Below are positions 1 through 9,691 of a stretch of DNA of 22,868 bases, piece by piece; the first letter of the stretch is position 1; each line of letters begins with the position of its first letter. A model generated the notes under the pieces. That model had not been told where the DNA came from, did not search any database, and saw only the letters and a list, made by a program, of their open reading frames with translations. The stretch comes from JAJAZB01 sp964244295. Its GTDB lineage: Bacteria; Bacteroidota; Bacteroidia; Cytophagales; Spirosomataceae. Location of the stretch: the NCBI GenBank assembly GCA_964244295.1, contig CAXTIG010000067.1, positions 1 to 22,868 of the forward strand, in the 5' to 3' direction. The translations under genes and the position numbers were made by a program.

Positions 1-15
1 GGTAACGGTGTTCAT
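1..15 (-). CDS. possible 5' end of the next minus-strand gene (first five codons only)
   Basis: Reading the minus strand, an ATG at 15 opens a frame (Met-Asn-Thr-Val-Thr) that runs off the window edge. It lies about 95 bases downstream of the adhesin stop and beyond the hairpin at 70-103. T9SS adhesins of this kind are often followed by a PorP/SprF-like gene, but five codons cannot identify a product. This is a guess from position only. Confidence 0.2.
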
Positions 16-70
16 CGGTTTGTGAAGTTAGACAGGGTGAATTTTTCCCCCGCGAAGGGAGTAGATATTA

Positions 71-103
71 ACCCCGCGAGGGTTTTAGAACCCTCGCGGG
101 GAT
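71..103. terminator. strong hairpin downstream of the adhesin gene
   Basis: A perfect 13-bp stem (72-84 pairing with 89-101, core CCCCGCGAGGG) has a 4-base loop. It begins 10 bases after the adhesin stop codon. The minus-strand tail is only moderately T-rich (TTAATAT), while the plus-strand side has ATTTTGATTTT. It is therefore a plausible, possibly bidirectional, terminator, or a palindromic repeat placed at a gene end like the others in this window. Confidence 0.6.
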
Positions 104-110
104 TTTGATT

Positions 111-3100
111 TTACCGCATCAGCGTCAGGAACCGGGTGTAGGTCCGGCCATCGCTCAGTTTCACGACGTAGTAGTACGTGCCATCGGGCAGGCCGTCGGT
201 GCCGAAGGCGGTGCCGGCGTTGGCTTTGCCGTTCCAGTCGTTTTTGTAATCCGCACTGCCGTAGACCCGTTGGCCCCAGCGGTTGAAGATTTGCAGGTCG
301 ATGGTGGCCCCGCCCACGTTGCGAATCACGAAGCGGTCGTTGATGCCGTCGGCGTTGGGCGAGAATCCTTCGGGGATGAACAGGCCGTCACCGAAGTTGA
401 GCAGCAATACCGGCGTCGGTTCGTTGCTCAGGCCGGGCAGGCCGTTCAGCGCCGGGTTGAGACCCGCCGTCGAGTAATCGCTCACCTTCGTCGTGTCGCC
501 GTAGAGCGCCGTGGCGAGGGCCGAGTTGAGGTACGGTTCGGGGCGACCGTCGGGCTGCACGTTCAGCGTAAACCGCAGCGTATCGCTCTGGCCCGCCGCG
601 AGGGTGCTGTTTTCGGGCAACAACAGCGTCGGGTTGTCCCGGCCGTCGAAGTCGGGGTTCGGCGTCAGCGTCGAACCGGCGCGGGCCGTGACCTGACCCA
701 GCAGGGCGAAGGCCGAGGTTCCGTCGAAAACTTTCGCCAGCGAGTCGCTCACCTGCACCTTTTTCAAGCCTTCCGTGCCGTAGTTTTTCAGCACCAGCGT
801 GTAGGTCACGCGGTAGCTGCCGTCGGGCTGGCGGGCGGTATCGGCCTGCATGGCGAGGCCAATCGTGGCGCGGGCACCGAGGGCGTTGAGGCCCAGGGTC
901 ACTTCGGTCGGCACGTTGTTGTTGGCCGGGTCGAGGTCGGCGTCGGGGTCGGCGTCGAGGCCGGTTTCCGAGGCATCCTCGCTCGTGCTGGCGTCGGCGG
1001 CCCAGGCTTTACCCATCGCCACGTTGTTGAACACCGAGTCGGTGGCGGCGCTGAGGTCCACGCGCAGTTTCAGGCGCACCCAGCGGGTGGTTCCGGCGGG
1101 CAGTGTGCTGAGCGAATCGATGAGCAAACCGGTGTTGAGGCCCATGCCGGTGTAGGTGGTGTCGAGGGTGAAGCCCGCGTCCGCCGTGACTTCATCCAGC
1201 ACCACAATCGCGCCTTTGTTGGTAAAGACCGCGCCGAGGTCGTCGGTCAGCCTTACTTTCGTTAGGTCGGTCGAGCCGTAGTTGGTCGCGCGGATTTCAT
1301 ACGTGAGTTCGTAGCCGTTCGGCCCCAGTTTCACCAGTTGCCCGGCCACTTTCGCAATCCCCAACCGGGTGCCGGCGTAGGTGCTGCGCGAGTGGATGAT
1401 GGCCTGGGCGACGTTGTTGTTCAACACCGAATCCACGCCGTCGAAGCTCGCAATCCGGGCCAGGTTGGTAATCGTCCCCACGCCGGTCACTTTGGCGGTG
1501 ATGTAGTGGCTGTACGATTCGCCGGGGTCGAGCACGCCGCGCCAGAATTTGACGGTGTCGCCGCTCACCAGCGCCTGCGGGCCACCGCTGAGGTAGGTCA
1601 GGCCACTCGGCAGCACGTCGCGGAGGATGACGTTCGTCACCGTGCCCAGGCTGTGGTTGGTCACGGTCAGGGTGTACTTGACGGTATCACCCACGCTCAG
1701 GTTGGGCTTGTCGGCCACTTTGCTCAGGCTGAGCAGGTCGCCCGCCGGACGGAGGCTGTCGGCGCAAACCTGCACGGTGGCCGTGATGGCGGTGGCGTTG
1801 CTGTAGCAGCCTTCGCCGGAGCGGAGGAAGGCGTAGTAGATGCCCCCCGACACGGCACCCGGATTGATGACCAGGGGCGATTCGGGCGTGTTGCCGAGGT
1901 GGAATTCCACGCTGTCGCCCGGCACGGAGACGGCCTTGCGCAGGTCGATGCTCAGGCTGGGGCAGGTGTTGAACACCTGATTCGCCAGCAGGTTGGGCAT
2001 CGGCGCTTTCGTGCTGATCGTCACCGGGTCGGAGTCGATGGAGCAGCAGCCGCAGCAGTCGTTGCTATTTTTCAACTGCACCGTATAAATGCCTTCGTCT
2101 TTCACCGTGATGGTTTGCGTGGCCGCGAAGGCGATGCCGTGGCGGCGCCACACGTAGCGGTAGCCGGGCTGGGCGCTGAGCGTCACGGAGTCGTTGTGGC
2201 AGAGCAGGTTGCTCCCCGCGACGGCGATGGTCGGTTTGAATTTGATGCCCTTCAGCGTCAGCACCGTGGTGTCGCGACCGGCCTGGCAAGGCCCGGCCCC
2301 GTCGGGGTCGTTGGTGGTGAGCACGAAGGTGATTTTTCCTTTTTGCAAATCCGCCAGCGAGGCTTTGTAGGTGGCGTCGAGTTTCAGGACGTTGTCGAAC
2401 GAGCCGGTGCCGTCGGGCGTGCTCCAGGTGGCGAACGAGGCCGCGCCGCTGATTTTACCGTCGAGCAAAATGAACTCCGAGGCGCACATGTTCAGGTCGG
2501 GACCCGCGTTGGCGACCGCCGGGGCTTGGGTACAGTTGGCCGGGGGCGGGCAGGCGATGATGGTCACGTAAATCGGCGTTCCCTGGCTGGTGCAGCCGTT
2601 GGCTTTGGCAAACACCCAGTAGGTGCCCGCCGTTGCGATGGCCGTGGGATTAGCCACCAGGTTGGAACCGAGGTCGTTGAATTCGCGGAATTCGTAAGTG
2701 CCGCCGCTGGTTACCGCGTCGTTGAGGTTGACCGTCAGCACGGGGCAGGTGTTGACGAGCGTCACGACGGTCGGTTTGGGCACGGTGGGTTTCACCGTTA
2801 CCGTGATCCGGGCCGTATCGCTGAGGCACTGGCCGTTGCCGCACACCGCCGAATACGTGGTGGTGACGAACGGACTCACCACGATGGAGGCCCCAATCAT
2901 GCCGTTGACGTTCCAGGTGACCGACCCGGCGCAGTTGGCCGCCGTGAGGGTGACGTGGACGCCGGGGCAGGTGTTGTCGGCACTGGCGCTGAGCGTCGGC
3001 GCGGCGGGGCGGCCCACGGTAATCGTAATCGGCAGCGAGGGCAGGCTTTCGCAGTTGCCCACCACGCACTTGGCGGTGTAGGTGGTCGTCTGCGTCGGAC

Positions 3101-6100
3101 TCACCGTGATGCTGCTACCCGATTGGGGCGGCGTGGTGTTCCAGATGATCGTCCCGTCGGGGCAGCCCGCCGCGAAGAGCGTCACCGGCTGACCGGCGCA
3201 GACCGTCAGGCCGTTGCAAGCCAGCACCGGCGGCTGGGGCCGACCCACCGTAATCGTGACCGGAGCCGAGGGCGCGCTGGGCGGGCACTGGCCTTTGGTG
3301 CAGGTGGCGGTGTAGGAGGTCGTCACGGTCGGGCTGACGGTGATGCTCATGCCCGTCCGCACCGGCGAGGTATTCCAGGTGACGGTGCCGCCTTCGCAGC
3401 CGTAGGCCGTCAGGATGGCGATGCCGCCTTCGCAGAGGGTGCTCACGTTGGCCGAAATGGTCGGGGCCGGGGTGGGCGTCGGGCAGGGGTTTTGGTTGAC
3501 GACCACCGTGATGGGCGCGCAACTGACGCTGATGCAAGTGCCCACTTTACACTTGGCCGTGTAGCTGGTGGTCACGAGTGGCCGTTCGACGATGCTCATG
3601 CCCGTTTTTTCGTTGCTCCAAATCACCAGGCCGGTGCAACCCGTGGCGGTGAGCGTGACGCTGTCGCCGGCGGTAATCGGGTTCGGCACGGCGCTCAACA
3701 GGGGAGCCGGGGGCAGCACTTCGCAGACGGGCGTGCTGACCGTCACCGTGATGGGCAGCGAAGCCGGGCTGGTGCAACGACCCACCGCGCAGCGGGCGGT
3801 GTAGGTGGTCGTGGCGCTGGGCGTTACCACCAGCGGAGTGCCGACGCCGCCGTTGCTCCAGATGACCGTGCCGTTGCAACCCGTGGCCGTGAGGGTGATG
3901 CTTTCACCCAACGCGATGCTGGTTTTGCTGGCCGTGATGGTCGGCGTGGTCGGGACGATGACCATGATTTCGTCGAGGTTGGAAACTTCGCTCAGGCAGT
4001 TACCAATCTGGCAACGGGCCGAGTAGGTCGTGGTTTGGGTCGGGGTGACGACCAGCACCGAGCCGGTAGCCAGGCCGTCGTTCCACACCACCGTGCCCGT
4101 GCAGCCGAAGGCGCGGAGCGTATCGCTTTCACCCAGGCAAATGATCATGCTGCCGCAGGTCACAATCGGCGGCGGGATGGTCGGGCATTGGTTGACCACC
4201 ACCACGAGCGGAATGCTCACCGGGCTGGGGCAACCGTTGACGGTGCAGATGGCCGTGTAGCTGGTCGTGTTCGTCGGGGTGACGGTGATGGAGTTGCCCG
4301 TCAGCACCGGCGTGGTGTTCCAGGTGACGGTGCCGGCGCAACCGGCGGCGGTCAGGATGACGCTCTCGCCCGCCGTAATCGGGTTTTTGCTGGCCGACAA
4401 CACCGGGGCGGCGGGTTTCGGATTGACCGTGATGGTTTCGACGTTGGACACCGCGCTTACGCAGTTGCCCACGGTGCAGGTGGCGGTGTAACCCGTGGTT
4501 TGGGTCGGGCAAACCGTGATGGTGTTACCAAACTGGGCGGGCGAGGTGTTCCAGGTGACGGTGCCGGCGCAGCCGTTGGCCGTCAGCACCACGCATTCAC
4601 CCACGCAAATCGGGTTCCGTCCGCAGGTGACCACCGGCGGCGTAAGGACGCAGGCGTTGACGGTGATGGTAATGCTGGCCGTGCTGCTGCACCCGTTGAC
4701 GGTGCAGGTGGCGGTGTAGGTCGTGGTGGCCGTGGGCGAAACGCTGATGCTGGCCCCCAACTGCGCCGGGGTCGTGTTCCAGCTTACCGTACCGGCGCAG
4801 CCCGTGGCGGTCAGGGTCACGCTTTCACCCCCTGAAATCGGGTTTTTGCTGGCCGTGAGCACCGGGGCGGCGGGTTGCGGATTGACCGTGATGGTTTCGA
4901 CGTTGGAAGCCGCACTCACGCAACCGTTGACGGTGCAGGTGGCCGAATAGCCCGTGGTTTGGGTTGGGCAAACCGTGATGGTGCTGCCGTACTGCACCGG
5001 CGAGGTGTTCCAGGTCACGATGCCAGCGCAGCCGTTGGCCGTCAGCACCACGCATTCACCCACGCAAATCGGATTCCGTCCGCAGGTGACGACCGGCGGG
5101 GGCGTCGTGCCCGGTCGGATGACGACGGGGGCCGAGGCAGGCCCGGAGCAACCCGCGCCCACGCACTGGGCGGTGTAGCTGCCCGGCTGGGTGACGGTAA
5201 TCACGTAGCCCGAAGCCTGGTTGCTCCAGAGTACGCCCCCGCTGCAACCCGTGGCTGTGAGCGTCACGCTGCCGCCGGTGCAGAGCGTGGTGGCGCTGGC
5301 GGTGATGGTCGGCGTGGCGGCGGGCAACACGTTGACGGTGATGCTGTTGGAGAATCCACTCAGGCAGGTGCCGATTTGGCATTGGGCCTTGTAGGTGGTC
5401 GTCATCGTCGGGCTGACGGTGATGGTGGTGCCCGTGACGACGGGATTGGTGTTCCAAACCACCGTACCCGTGCAGCCAAAGGCCGTGAGCGTGGTGCTGC
5501 TGCCGGGGCAGATTTGGGTGTTGGCGCAGCCGATGATGGGCACGGGCGGGTTGGCTACCGTAATGGTCACCGGCGCAGAAGCCGGGCTGGTGCATTGCCC
5601 AATCGTGCAGGTTGCCGAGTAGCTGGTCGTCACGACCGGCGACACGGTGATGCTGCTGCCCGTCAGCACGGGGTTGGTGTTCCAGGTAATCGTGCCGCCC
5701 GCGCAGCCGGTGGCCGTGAGGGTCACGCTGCCGTTGCCGCACACCGTGGTGGCGCTGGCCGTGACGACCGGGGCCACGGGCGAGGTCACGACGATGGTTT
5801 CGACGTTGGAAACGCCGCTGGTGCAGGTGCCCACGGTGCAGGTGGCGCTGAAGGAATAGCTGCCTTCCTGGGTCGGGCAGAACCGCAGGACGGAACCGGT
5901 GGCCCCGTTGCTCCAGGTGACGGTGCCGTTTTCGCAGCCGTAGGCCGTGAGCGTCACGCATTGACCCGGGCAGGCTTTGCATTTACAGGAAATAACCACC
6001 GGCGGTTTCGGGTCGCAAGCCTGGCGGACGTTGATGTCCACAAACGACTCGTCGTCCTCGGCGTTGGTGTAGCCATTGCCCGGCGTCGAATCCTTGTCCT

Positions 6101-9065
6101 GTTCGTTGGCCTTCGTCACGGCGGCGCGGTTGGTGATCAACCCCAGCGTCAGGACTTTGGCTTTGAAACTAAAGCGGAAGAATGCCCCCGAAGCCAGGCT
6201 GGGCAGGGTACCCACCAGGGTACCGGCCGTGAGGGTCAGGTTGGCGCTCGACACGAACTGAAGCCCGGCGGGCAGGGGATCGCGGATTTCGATGCCCGTC
6301 GCCACGGCGGGGCCGCCGTTTTGCACTTCAATCGTGTAGGTGATCGTATCGCCCAGGGCGGGGTTGCGCTGGTCCACGTCTTTCACCAACGCCAGGTCGA
6401 TGAGGTCACAGGATTTCACGTTGACCGTGATCGGCGTGCGTTGCGGATTGACGCAAGGCCCAAGAATCGCCTCGGCGTAGTAGGTGGTCGTGATCATCGG
6501 CGATACCGTGATGAAACCGCCGTTCAGGCTGGTGGCAAAAGGCTGACCGCCCGTAGGCGTGGTGTACCAGCGGATGGTGGAGCCGGGCGTCGAGAAGGCG
6601 AAGAGTTTCGTGCTGCTGCCTTTGCAAATCACCGAGTCGGCGCAGGACACGTTGAAGGGCGGAATCGGCACGGGGCGGAGTTGCACCACCACCGATTTCG
6701 CCACGGGCCGGCAACGACCCTCGCCGTCGGGGTCGAAGGTGGTGAACGTGAGCGTCACCACCCCGTTGAGGCTATCCAGCCGCGAGGGGGTGTACACCGT
6801 GGCGAGCGTGTTTACGCTGCTGAACATCCCCGACCCGTTGCTGCTCCAGGCCCCGCCCACGGCGGCACCGCTGACGGTCGCCGTGGCGTTGATGGGGGCT
6901 TTGCCGCACACTTCCGTTGGGGCGGTGATGGTGACGACAATCGCCAACTGGCACTGGCAGGAGCTGATCGTGACGTTGATCGGTTTGGCGTCGCTGTAGC
7001 AACCATCCACCGATTTCTCGAACAAATACACCACCGTGGAGGCGCGGAGGATGGAATCGGCCAGCAGGGGCGAGTTGAACGCCGGACCCGTCCGCACTTC
7101 AAACGTGCTACCCAGCAACGAAGGCTGACATTGCTGCCGGACGGCGGCCAGGATGTTGACCGTCGAGTCGGGGCAGACGTTACTCAGGCCGTTGGGGAAA
7201 CAGGTGGGCGTGCCGGGTTTGGGGTTGACCGTCACCGTGACCGGCGTGCGCGGGCCGGGGCAACTGGCCGGGGCCGGACTGACGGCCTCGGCGTAGTAGG
7301 TGGTGTCCATCGTCGGCATCACCACGAAGGGCGCACCGCTGGCGGTGGTGGTAATGGGCTGGCCTCCCGTCGGCGTGGTGTACCAGCGAATGCTGTTGCC
7401 CGGTGAAACGGCTACCAGCGAAACTGAGCCGCCCGCGCAAACAGTCGGACCGTCGTTGGTGATGTCGGGAGCCACGGGTTTAAGATTCACCGTGATGCCC
7501 ACGAAGAGCGTATCCGAGCAGGTGCCGGGGAAACCCTGGCGGCTCACAATGACGGCGTAGAAGTATTGAATGCCGTTGGCCGGGGGCAGTTGCGCCCCCG
7601 TCGGGCGGAAGGTACTGCCCGTGGCCCCACCGATGGCGCTGCCCACCGTACTGGTGTTGGCCGTGAAGGTGTACCACTGGTAGAGCAAATCGGCGGAGGT
7701 TCCGGCGGTGTTGCTGACGGTGTAGTTCACCAGCGAAGTCGTATCGCCCTGGCAAATGCGCTGGGCACCGATGCCCGCCAGCAAGACGGGTTTGATGCAG
7801 ACCAGCACCGGCACGATGCCCGCGTCGATGGTAGTGTTGTCGCGGCCTGCGTTACCCGCCGGTAGGGCGGTGTTGATCGAAATCGGTGCCGAGAACCCAC
7901 CCGCTCCGGCGTCGCTGTCGAGGGCCGGGTTGCCGCCGGTGTTCGGAATCACGAGCGTTTGCCCGGTGGGCGCTACGAACTGCACTTGGTAAACGCCCGT
8001 TTTCAGGCAGGGAAATTTGTAGTAGCCGGGTTGGGCGTTGAACGTCGCCGTTAGCGTGGAATCGATTTGTACGTAAGCATTGCCCTGCAATTGAAACAAG
8101 CGAACGCGCACGCCGTTGAGGCCCACGTCGCCCGCCGTCTGGGTGTTGGTGTTGTCGTTGTCGATAAACACGAAATCGCCGATCGACCCGCAGGGAGCCG
8201 GAATGACGACAATCGGACAGCATCCACTCGCCGGACAATTGCCAATGGTGTTGGTAAAGGTGTAGGTGCCAATCGAGCGGATGAGCAGCGACGAATCCGG
8301 GTTGAGTTTCGCCAGACTCGAATCCGAGTTGGCCGTGATGGGCGTACCGTTTCTACTCCAGACGATGTTTTTGTATCCCGACGGAACGCTGACCGTAATT
8401 TCTTCGTCGGCGTAGAGTGTAATCGGCACCGAAAAACAGGCGTTGGCGTAGTCGTCTTCGGTAATCACCTGGTTGCCCGGCGAAGAATCTTCGTCCGACT
8501 GGTTTTGGGCGGAAACGTAAGCTTGGTTGAACCAAACCCCCTCCGCTTTTACTTTGGCTTTGATTTGGAGAGTCGCCGAATCCCGCGCGGCCAGGGCACC
8601 CACCGTCCAGGTGCCGGTCCCGGCGGCGAAGGCAAAGCTGCCCGTGCCCCGCGTCACCGTTCCACTGACGTAGTCGGCCCCCGCCGTGGGCAACAGGTCG
8701 GTCACGACCACGCCGGTGGCTCCGTTAAAGGCCGTGTTGCGCAGCGTGAGGGTGTACGTCACCGTGTCGTTGATCAGCGGCGTTTTGTTGGAAATCACCT
8801 TGCTCAGGCTTAGATCCACCGTCTGCGCCTGCCCCGCCGACAGCCCCCCCAGCGCCAGCAACAGCCAACCCAGCGCCAGCAGCAGGTGCCGGAAACCCGG
8901 AGCCGGTCGGCGCTGAGTGAGCGGCGCGAGCAGTCGTTGCCAGGGGTGAATGGGTAGCGAAGATTCAGCGAAACGAGTCCGCACCGAAACGGTGGGGTCG
9001 TCGGCGTGCAAGGCGCGCTCGATGGAGTGGATGCCTGACGCGTAGGGAGGTAACGTTGCCTTCAT
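111..9065 (-). CDS. giant T9SS-secreted, Cys-rich Ig-like/DUF11 repeat adhesin with type-B sorting domain
   Basis: This encodes about 2984 residues. After a ~57-residue basic N-terminal extension comes a hydrophobic signal segment (about 58-80, ending GGLSAGQAQ). Then follow a DUF11-like domain (from ~82), an Ig-like domain (~208-288), an SdrD_B-like domain (~292-421, GSIGDFVFIDND), several Ig-like T9SS-type domains (RWYTTPTGGQP motif), and a second DUF11 (~887-1005). Next are 14 tandem ~77-residue Cys-rich modules (~1025-2098), a region with the motif NAGPDLNMC (~2172), and three more DUF11-like units (~2440-2880). It ends in a CHU_C / type-B T9SS domain (~2890-2984; IPEGFSPNADGINDRF, IFNRWGQRVY). 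By family knowledge it is exported by Sec, moved across the outer membrane by T9SS and surface-exposed or released; adhesion is inferred. The frame is open to 9710. I chose Met 9065 because it is the last ATG before the signal segment; 9206 (MKRNST) is the main alternative. Regular Cys spacing suggests intramodule disulfides. Confidence 0.9.
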   Translation of the reverse strand: MKATLPPYASGIHSIERALHADDPTVSVRTRFAESSLPIHPWQRLLAPLTQRRPAPGFRHLLLALGWLLLALGGLSAGQAQTVDLSLSKVISNKTPLINDTVTYTLTLRNTAFNGATGVVVTDLLPTAGADYVSGTVTRGTGSFAFAAGTGTWTVGALAARDSATLQIKAKVKAEGVWFNQAYVSAQNQSDEDSSPGNQVITEDDYANACFSVPITLYADEEITVSVPSGYKNIVWSRNGTPITANSDSSLAKLNPDSSLLIRSIGTYTFTNTIGNCPASGCCPIVVIPAPCGSIGDFVFIDNDNTNTQTAGDVGLNGVRVRLFQLQGNAYVQIDSTLTATFNAQPGYYKFPCLKTGVYQVQFVAPTGQTLVIPNTGGNPALDSDAGAGGFSAPISINTALPAGNAGRDNTTIDAGIVPVLVCIKPVLLAGIGAQRICQGDTTSLVNYTVSNTAGTSADLLYQWYTFTANTSTVGSAIGGATGSTFRPTGAQLPPANGIQYFYAVIVSRQGFPGTCSDTLFVGITVNLKPVAPDITNDGPTVCAGGSVSLVAVSPGNSIRWYTTPTGGQPITTTASGAPFVVMPTMDTTYYAEAVSPAPASCPGPRTPVTVTVNPKPGTPTCFPNGLSNVCPDSTVNILAAVRQQCQPSLLGSTFEVRTGPAFNSPLLADSILRASTVVYLFEKSVDGCYSDAKPINVTISSCQCQLAIVVTITAPTEVCGKAPINATATVSGAAVGGAWSSNGSGMFSSVNTLATVYTPSRLDSLNGVVTLTFTTFDPDGEGRCRPVAKSVVVQLRPVPIPPFNVSCADSVICKGSSTKLFAFSTPGSTIRWYTTPTGGQPFATSLNGGFITVSPMITTTYYAEAILGPCVNPQRTPITVNVKSCDLIDLALVKDVDQRNPALGDTITYTIEVQNGGPAVATGIEIRDPLPAGLQFVSSANLTLTAGTLVGTLPSLASGAFFRFSFKAKVLTLGLITNRAAVTKANEQDKDSTPGNGYTNAEDDESFVDINVRQACDPKPPVVISCKCKACPGQCVTLTAYGCENGTVTWSNGATGSVLRFCPTQEGSYSFSATCTVGTCTSGVSNVETIVVTSPVAPVVTASATTVCGNGSVTLTATGCAGGTITWNTNPVLTGSSITVSPVVTTSYSATCTIGQCTSPASAPVTITVANPPVPIIGCANTQICPGSSTTLTAFGCTGTVVWNTNPVVTGTTITVSPTMTTTYKAQCQIGTCLSGFSNSITVNVLPAATPTITASATTLCTGGSVTLTATGCSGGVLWSNQASGYVITVTQPGSYTAQCVGAGCSGPASAPVVIRPGTTPPPVVTCGRNPICVGECVVLTANGCAGIVTWNTSPVQYGSTITVCPTQTTGYSATCTVNGCVSAASNVETITVNPQPAAPVLTASKNPISGGESVTLTATGCAGTVSWNTTPAQLGASISVSPTATTTYTATCTVNGCSSTASITITVNACVLTPPVVTCGRNPICVGECVVLTANGCAGTVTWNTSPAQFGNTITVCPTQTTGYTATCTVGNCVSAVSNVETITVNPKPAAPVLSASKNPITAGESVILTAAGCAGTVTWNTTPVLTGNSITVTPTNTTSYTAICTVNGCPSPVSIPLVVVVNQCPTIPPPIVTCGSMIICLGESDTLRAFGCTGTVVWNDGLATGSVLVVTPTQTTTYSARCQIGNCLSEVSNLDEIMVIVPTTPTITASKTSIALGESITLTATGCNGTVIWSNGGVGTPLVVTPSATTTYTARCAVGRCTSPASLPITVTVSTPVCEVLPPAPLLSAVPNPITAGDSVTLTATGCTGLVIWSNEKTGMSIVERPLVTTSYTAKCKVGTCISVSCAPITVVVNQNPCPTPTPAPTISANVSTLCEGGIAILTAYGCEGGTVTWNTSPVRTGMSITVSPTVTTSYTATCTKGQCPPSAPSAPVTITVGRPQPPVLACNGLTVCAGQPVTLFAAGCPDGTIIWNTTPPQSGSSITVSPTQTTTYTAKCVVGNCESLPSLPITITVGRPAAPTLSASADNTCPGVHVTLTAANCAGSVTWNVNGMIGASIVVSPFVTTTYSAVCGNGQCLSDTARITVTVKPTVPKPTVVTLVNTCPVLTVNLNDAVTSGGTYEFREFNDLGSNLVANPTAIATAGTYWVFAKANGCTSQGTPIYVTIIACPPPANCTQAPAVANAGPDLNMCASEFILLDGKISGAASFATWSTPDGTGSFDNVLKLDATYKASLADLQKGKITFVLTTNDPDGAGPCQAGRDTTVLTLKGIKFKPTIAVAGSNLLCHNDSVTLSAQPGYRYVWRRHGIAFAATQTITVKDEGIYTVQLKNSNDCCGCCSIDSDPVTISTKAPMPNLLANQVFNTCPSLSIDLRKAVSVPGDSVEFHLGNTPESPLVINPGAVSGGIYYAFLRSGEGCYSNATAITATVQVCADSLRPAGDLLSLSKVADKPNLSVGDTVKYTLTVTNHSLGTVTNVILRDVLPSGLTYLSGGPQALVSGDTVKFWRGVLDPGESYSHYITAKVTGVGTITNLARIASFDGVDSVLNNNVAQAIIHSRSTYAGTRLGIAKVAGQLVKLGPNGYELTYEIRATNYGSTDLTKVRLTDDLGAVFTNKGAIVVLDEVTADAGFTLDTTYTGMGLNTGLLIDSLSTLPAGTTRWVRLKLRVDLSAATDSVFNNVAMGKAWAADASTSEDASETGLDADPDADLDPANNNVPTEVTLGLNALGARATIGLAMQADTARQPDGSYRVTYTLVLKNYGTEGLKKVQVSDSLAKVFDGTSAFALLGQVTARAGSTLTPNPDFDGRDNPTLLLPENSTLAAGQSDTLRFTLNVQPDGRPEPYLNSALATALYGDTTKVSDYSTAGLNPALNGLPGLSNEPTPVLLLNFGDGLFIPEGFSPNADGINDRFVIRNVGGATIDLQIFNRWGQRVYGSADYKNDWNGKANAGTAFGTDGLPDGTYYYVVKLSDGRTYTRFLTLMR
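2770..5995 (-). repeat. 14 tandem ~77-codon Cys-rich Ig-like modules inside the adhesin
   Basis: Fourteen diverged copies share the core pattern VTLTATGCxGTVTWNT, then SITVSPTxTTxYTATC, then GxC. Most have four Cys. Two consecutive two-module blocks, 4640-5098 and 4181-4639, line up at exactly 459 bp (153 codons) and are close to identical at DNA level around the segment encoding CGRNPICVGECVVLTANGC. This indicates a relatively recent duplication of a two-module unit. Confidence 0.85.
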
Positions 9066-9349
9066 GGTCGGTTGAGGTTGGAACGGTACGGATGATGAAG
9101 CAGATGGAGAAGAGCAGACGGCAGCAGCGTCCGGCGAAGCGACGGATTCGGAGCAATAGCCCCGGCGAGGGGCATTGGCGGTTTTCAGCGTAGAATTTCG
9201 TTTCATCGGCGAACGCGGTTGATCGGTCGGTTTGAAGGACGGGAAGCGTCGGACGGATTTCGGTTCGGGCAGCAGACGGCGGTTCTGCCCCGAAAAAAAT
9301 ACCCGGTACGGCGACGACACACGTCGCCCACTTCCGCGCTCATTCGTTC

Positions 9350-9364
9350 GCAGAAATGGTGCCA
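9350..9364 (-). promoter_or_regulatory. sigma-54-like -24/-12 element, adhesin-proximal copy
   Basis: The minus strand reads TGGCAC-CATTT-CTGC, one mismatch from the RpoN consensus TGGCAC-N5-TTGC, with GG and GC at the required 10-base separation. It would start transcription near 9338, about 130-270 bases before the adhesin start. Use by RpoN is inferred and depends on the genome encoding rpoN. Confidence 0.3.
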
Positions 9365-9547
9365 ATTTTTTCAACCCGCCCTGAGCCGAAAATTCAGCGG
9401 CCTTGCCGATGTCCAATAAAATCTTGATTGTTAGGAACTTGTCCGGAAACGTGGGCGACAGTACGGAAACGCGCCCCGGAGAAGTTGGAAGCGGCGGTAC
9501 GACGAAGGATGCCGGAATTGGCTTCGCACCGTCGGAGGCCGTGTTCC

Positions 9548-9562
9548 GCCAAAATGGTGCCA
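9548..9562 (-). promoter_or_regulatory. sigma-54-like -24/-12 element, distal copy
   Basis: The minus strand reads TGGCAC-CATTT-TGGC, again with conserved GG and GC at the right spacing and one mismatch. It is part of the same duplicated 19-base element as the proximal copy. It may equally be a dispersed repeat rather than a promoter. Confidence 0.25.
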
Positions 9563-9606
9563 ATTTCTTCCGGCGAAGCCAAATCAGAAAAACCGGGAGA
9601 TTGGCG

Positions 9607-9645
9607 AAAAAAAAAATTGCCCGGCCTTTCAAGGCCGGGCAATGG
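9607..9645 (-). terminator. intrinsic terminator of the Omp85-like gene
   Basis: A perfect 12-bp GC-rich stem (9617-9628 with 9631-9642, core TTGCCCGGCCTT) is followed on the minus strand by ten Ts (9616 down to 9607). It is a textbook Rho-independent terminator for minus-strand transcripts arriving from the gene ending at 9918. It also insulates the adhesin promoter region downstream. Confidence 0.85.
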
Positions 9646-9691
9646 GAAGTTTTGGTCGATAGACGTGCTGAATTCGGGCGTAGGATCGGCT

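Larger units (their letters stand above)
9207..9600. other. non-coding stretch upstream of the adhesin
   Basis: The adhesin frame stays open here, but the translation is basic, low in domain content and unlike the rest of the protein, so I treat it as untranslated leader or promoter DNA. Its clearest content is two copies, 198 bases apart, of a 19-base element (9354-9372 and 9552-9570, one mismatch), each holding a sigma-54-like site on the minus strand. Confidence 0.5.

Noticed and set aside
1338..4835. A 1165-codon open frame on the plus strand, opposite the adhesin
   Set aside because: It is rich in Gly, Arg, Ala, His and Val with no domains, and is a by-product of the GC-rich repeat structure of the adhesin on the other strand. 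The same holds for the plus-strand frames at 105-1265, 4875-7406 and 8067-8813.
2770..5995. Regular ~230-bp repeats considered as a CRISPR or satellite array
   Set aside because: The repeat period matches protein modules with conserved Cys and Trp and diverged DNA. There are no short identical repeats with unique spacers.
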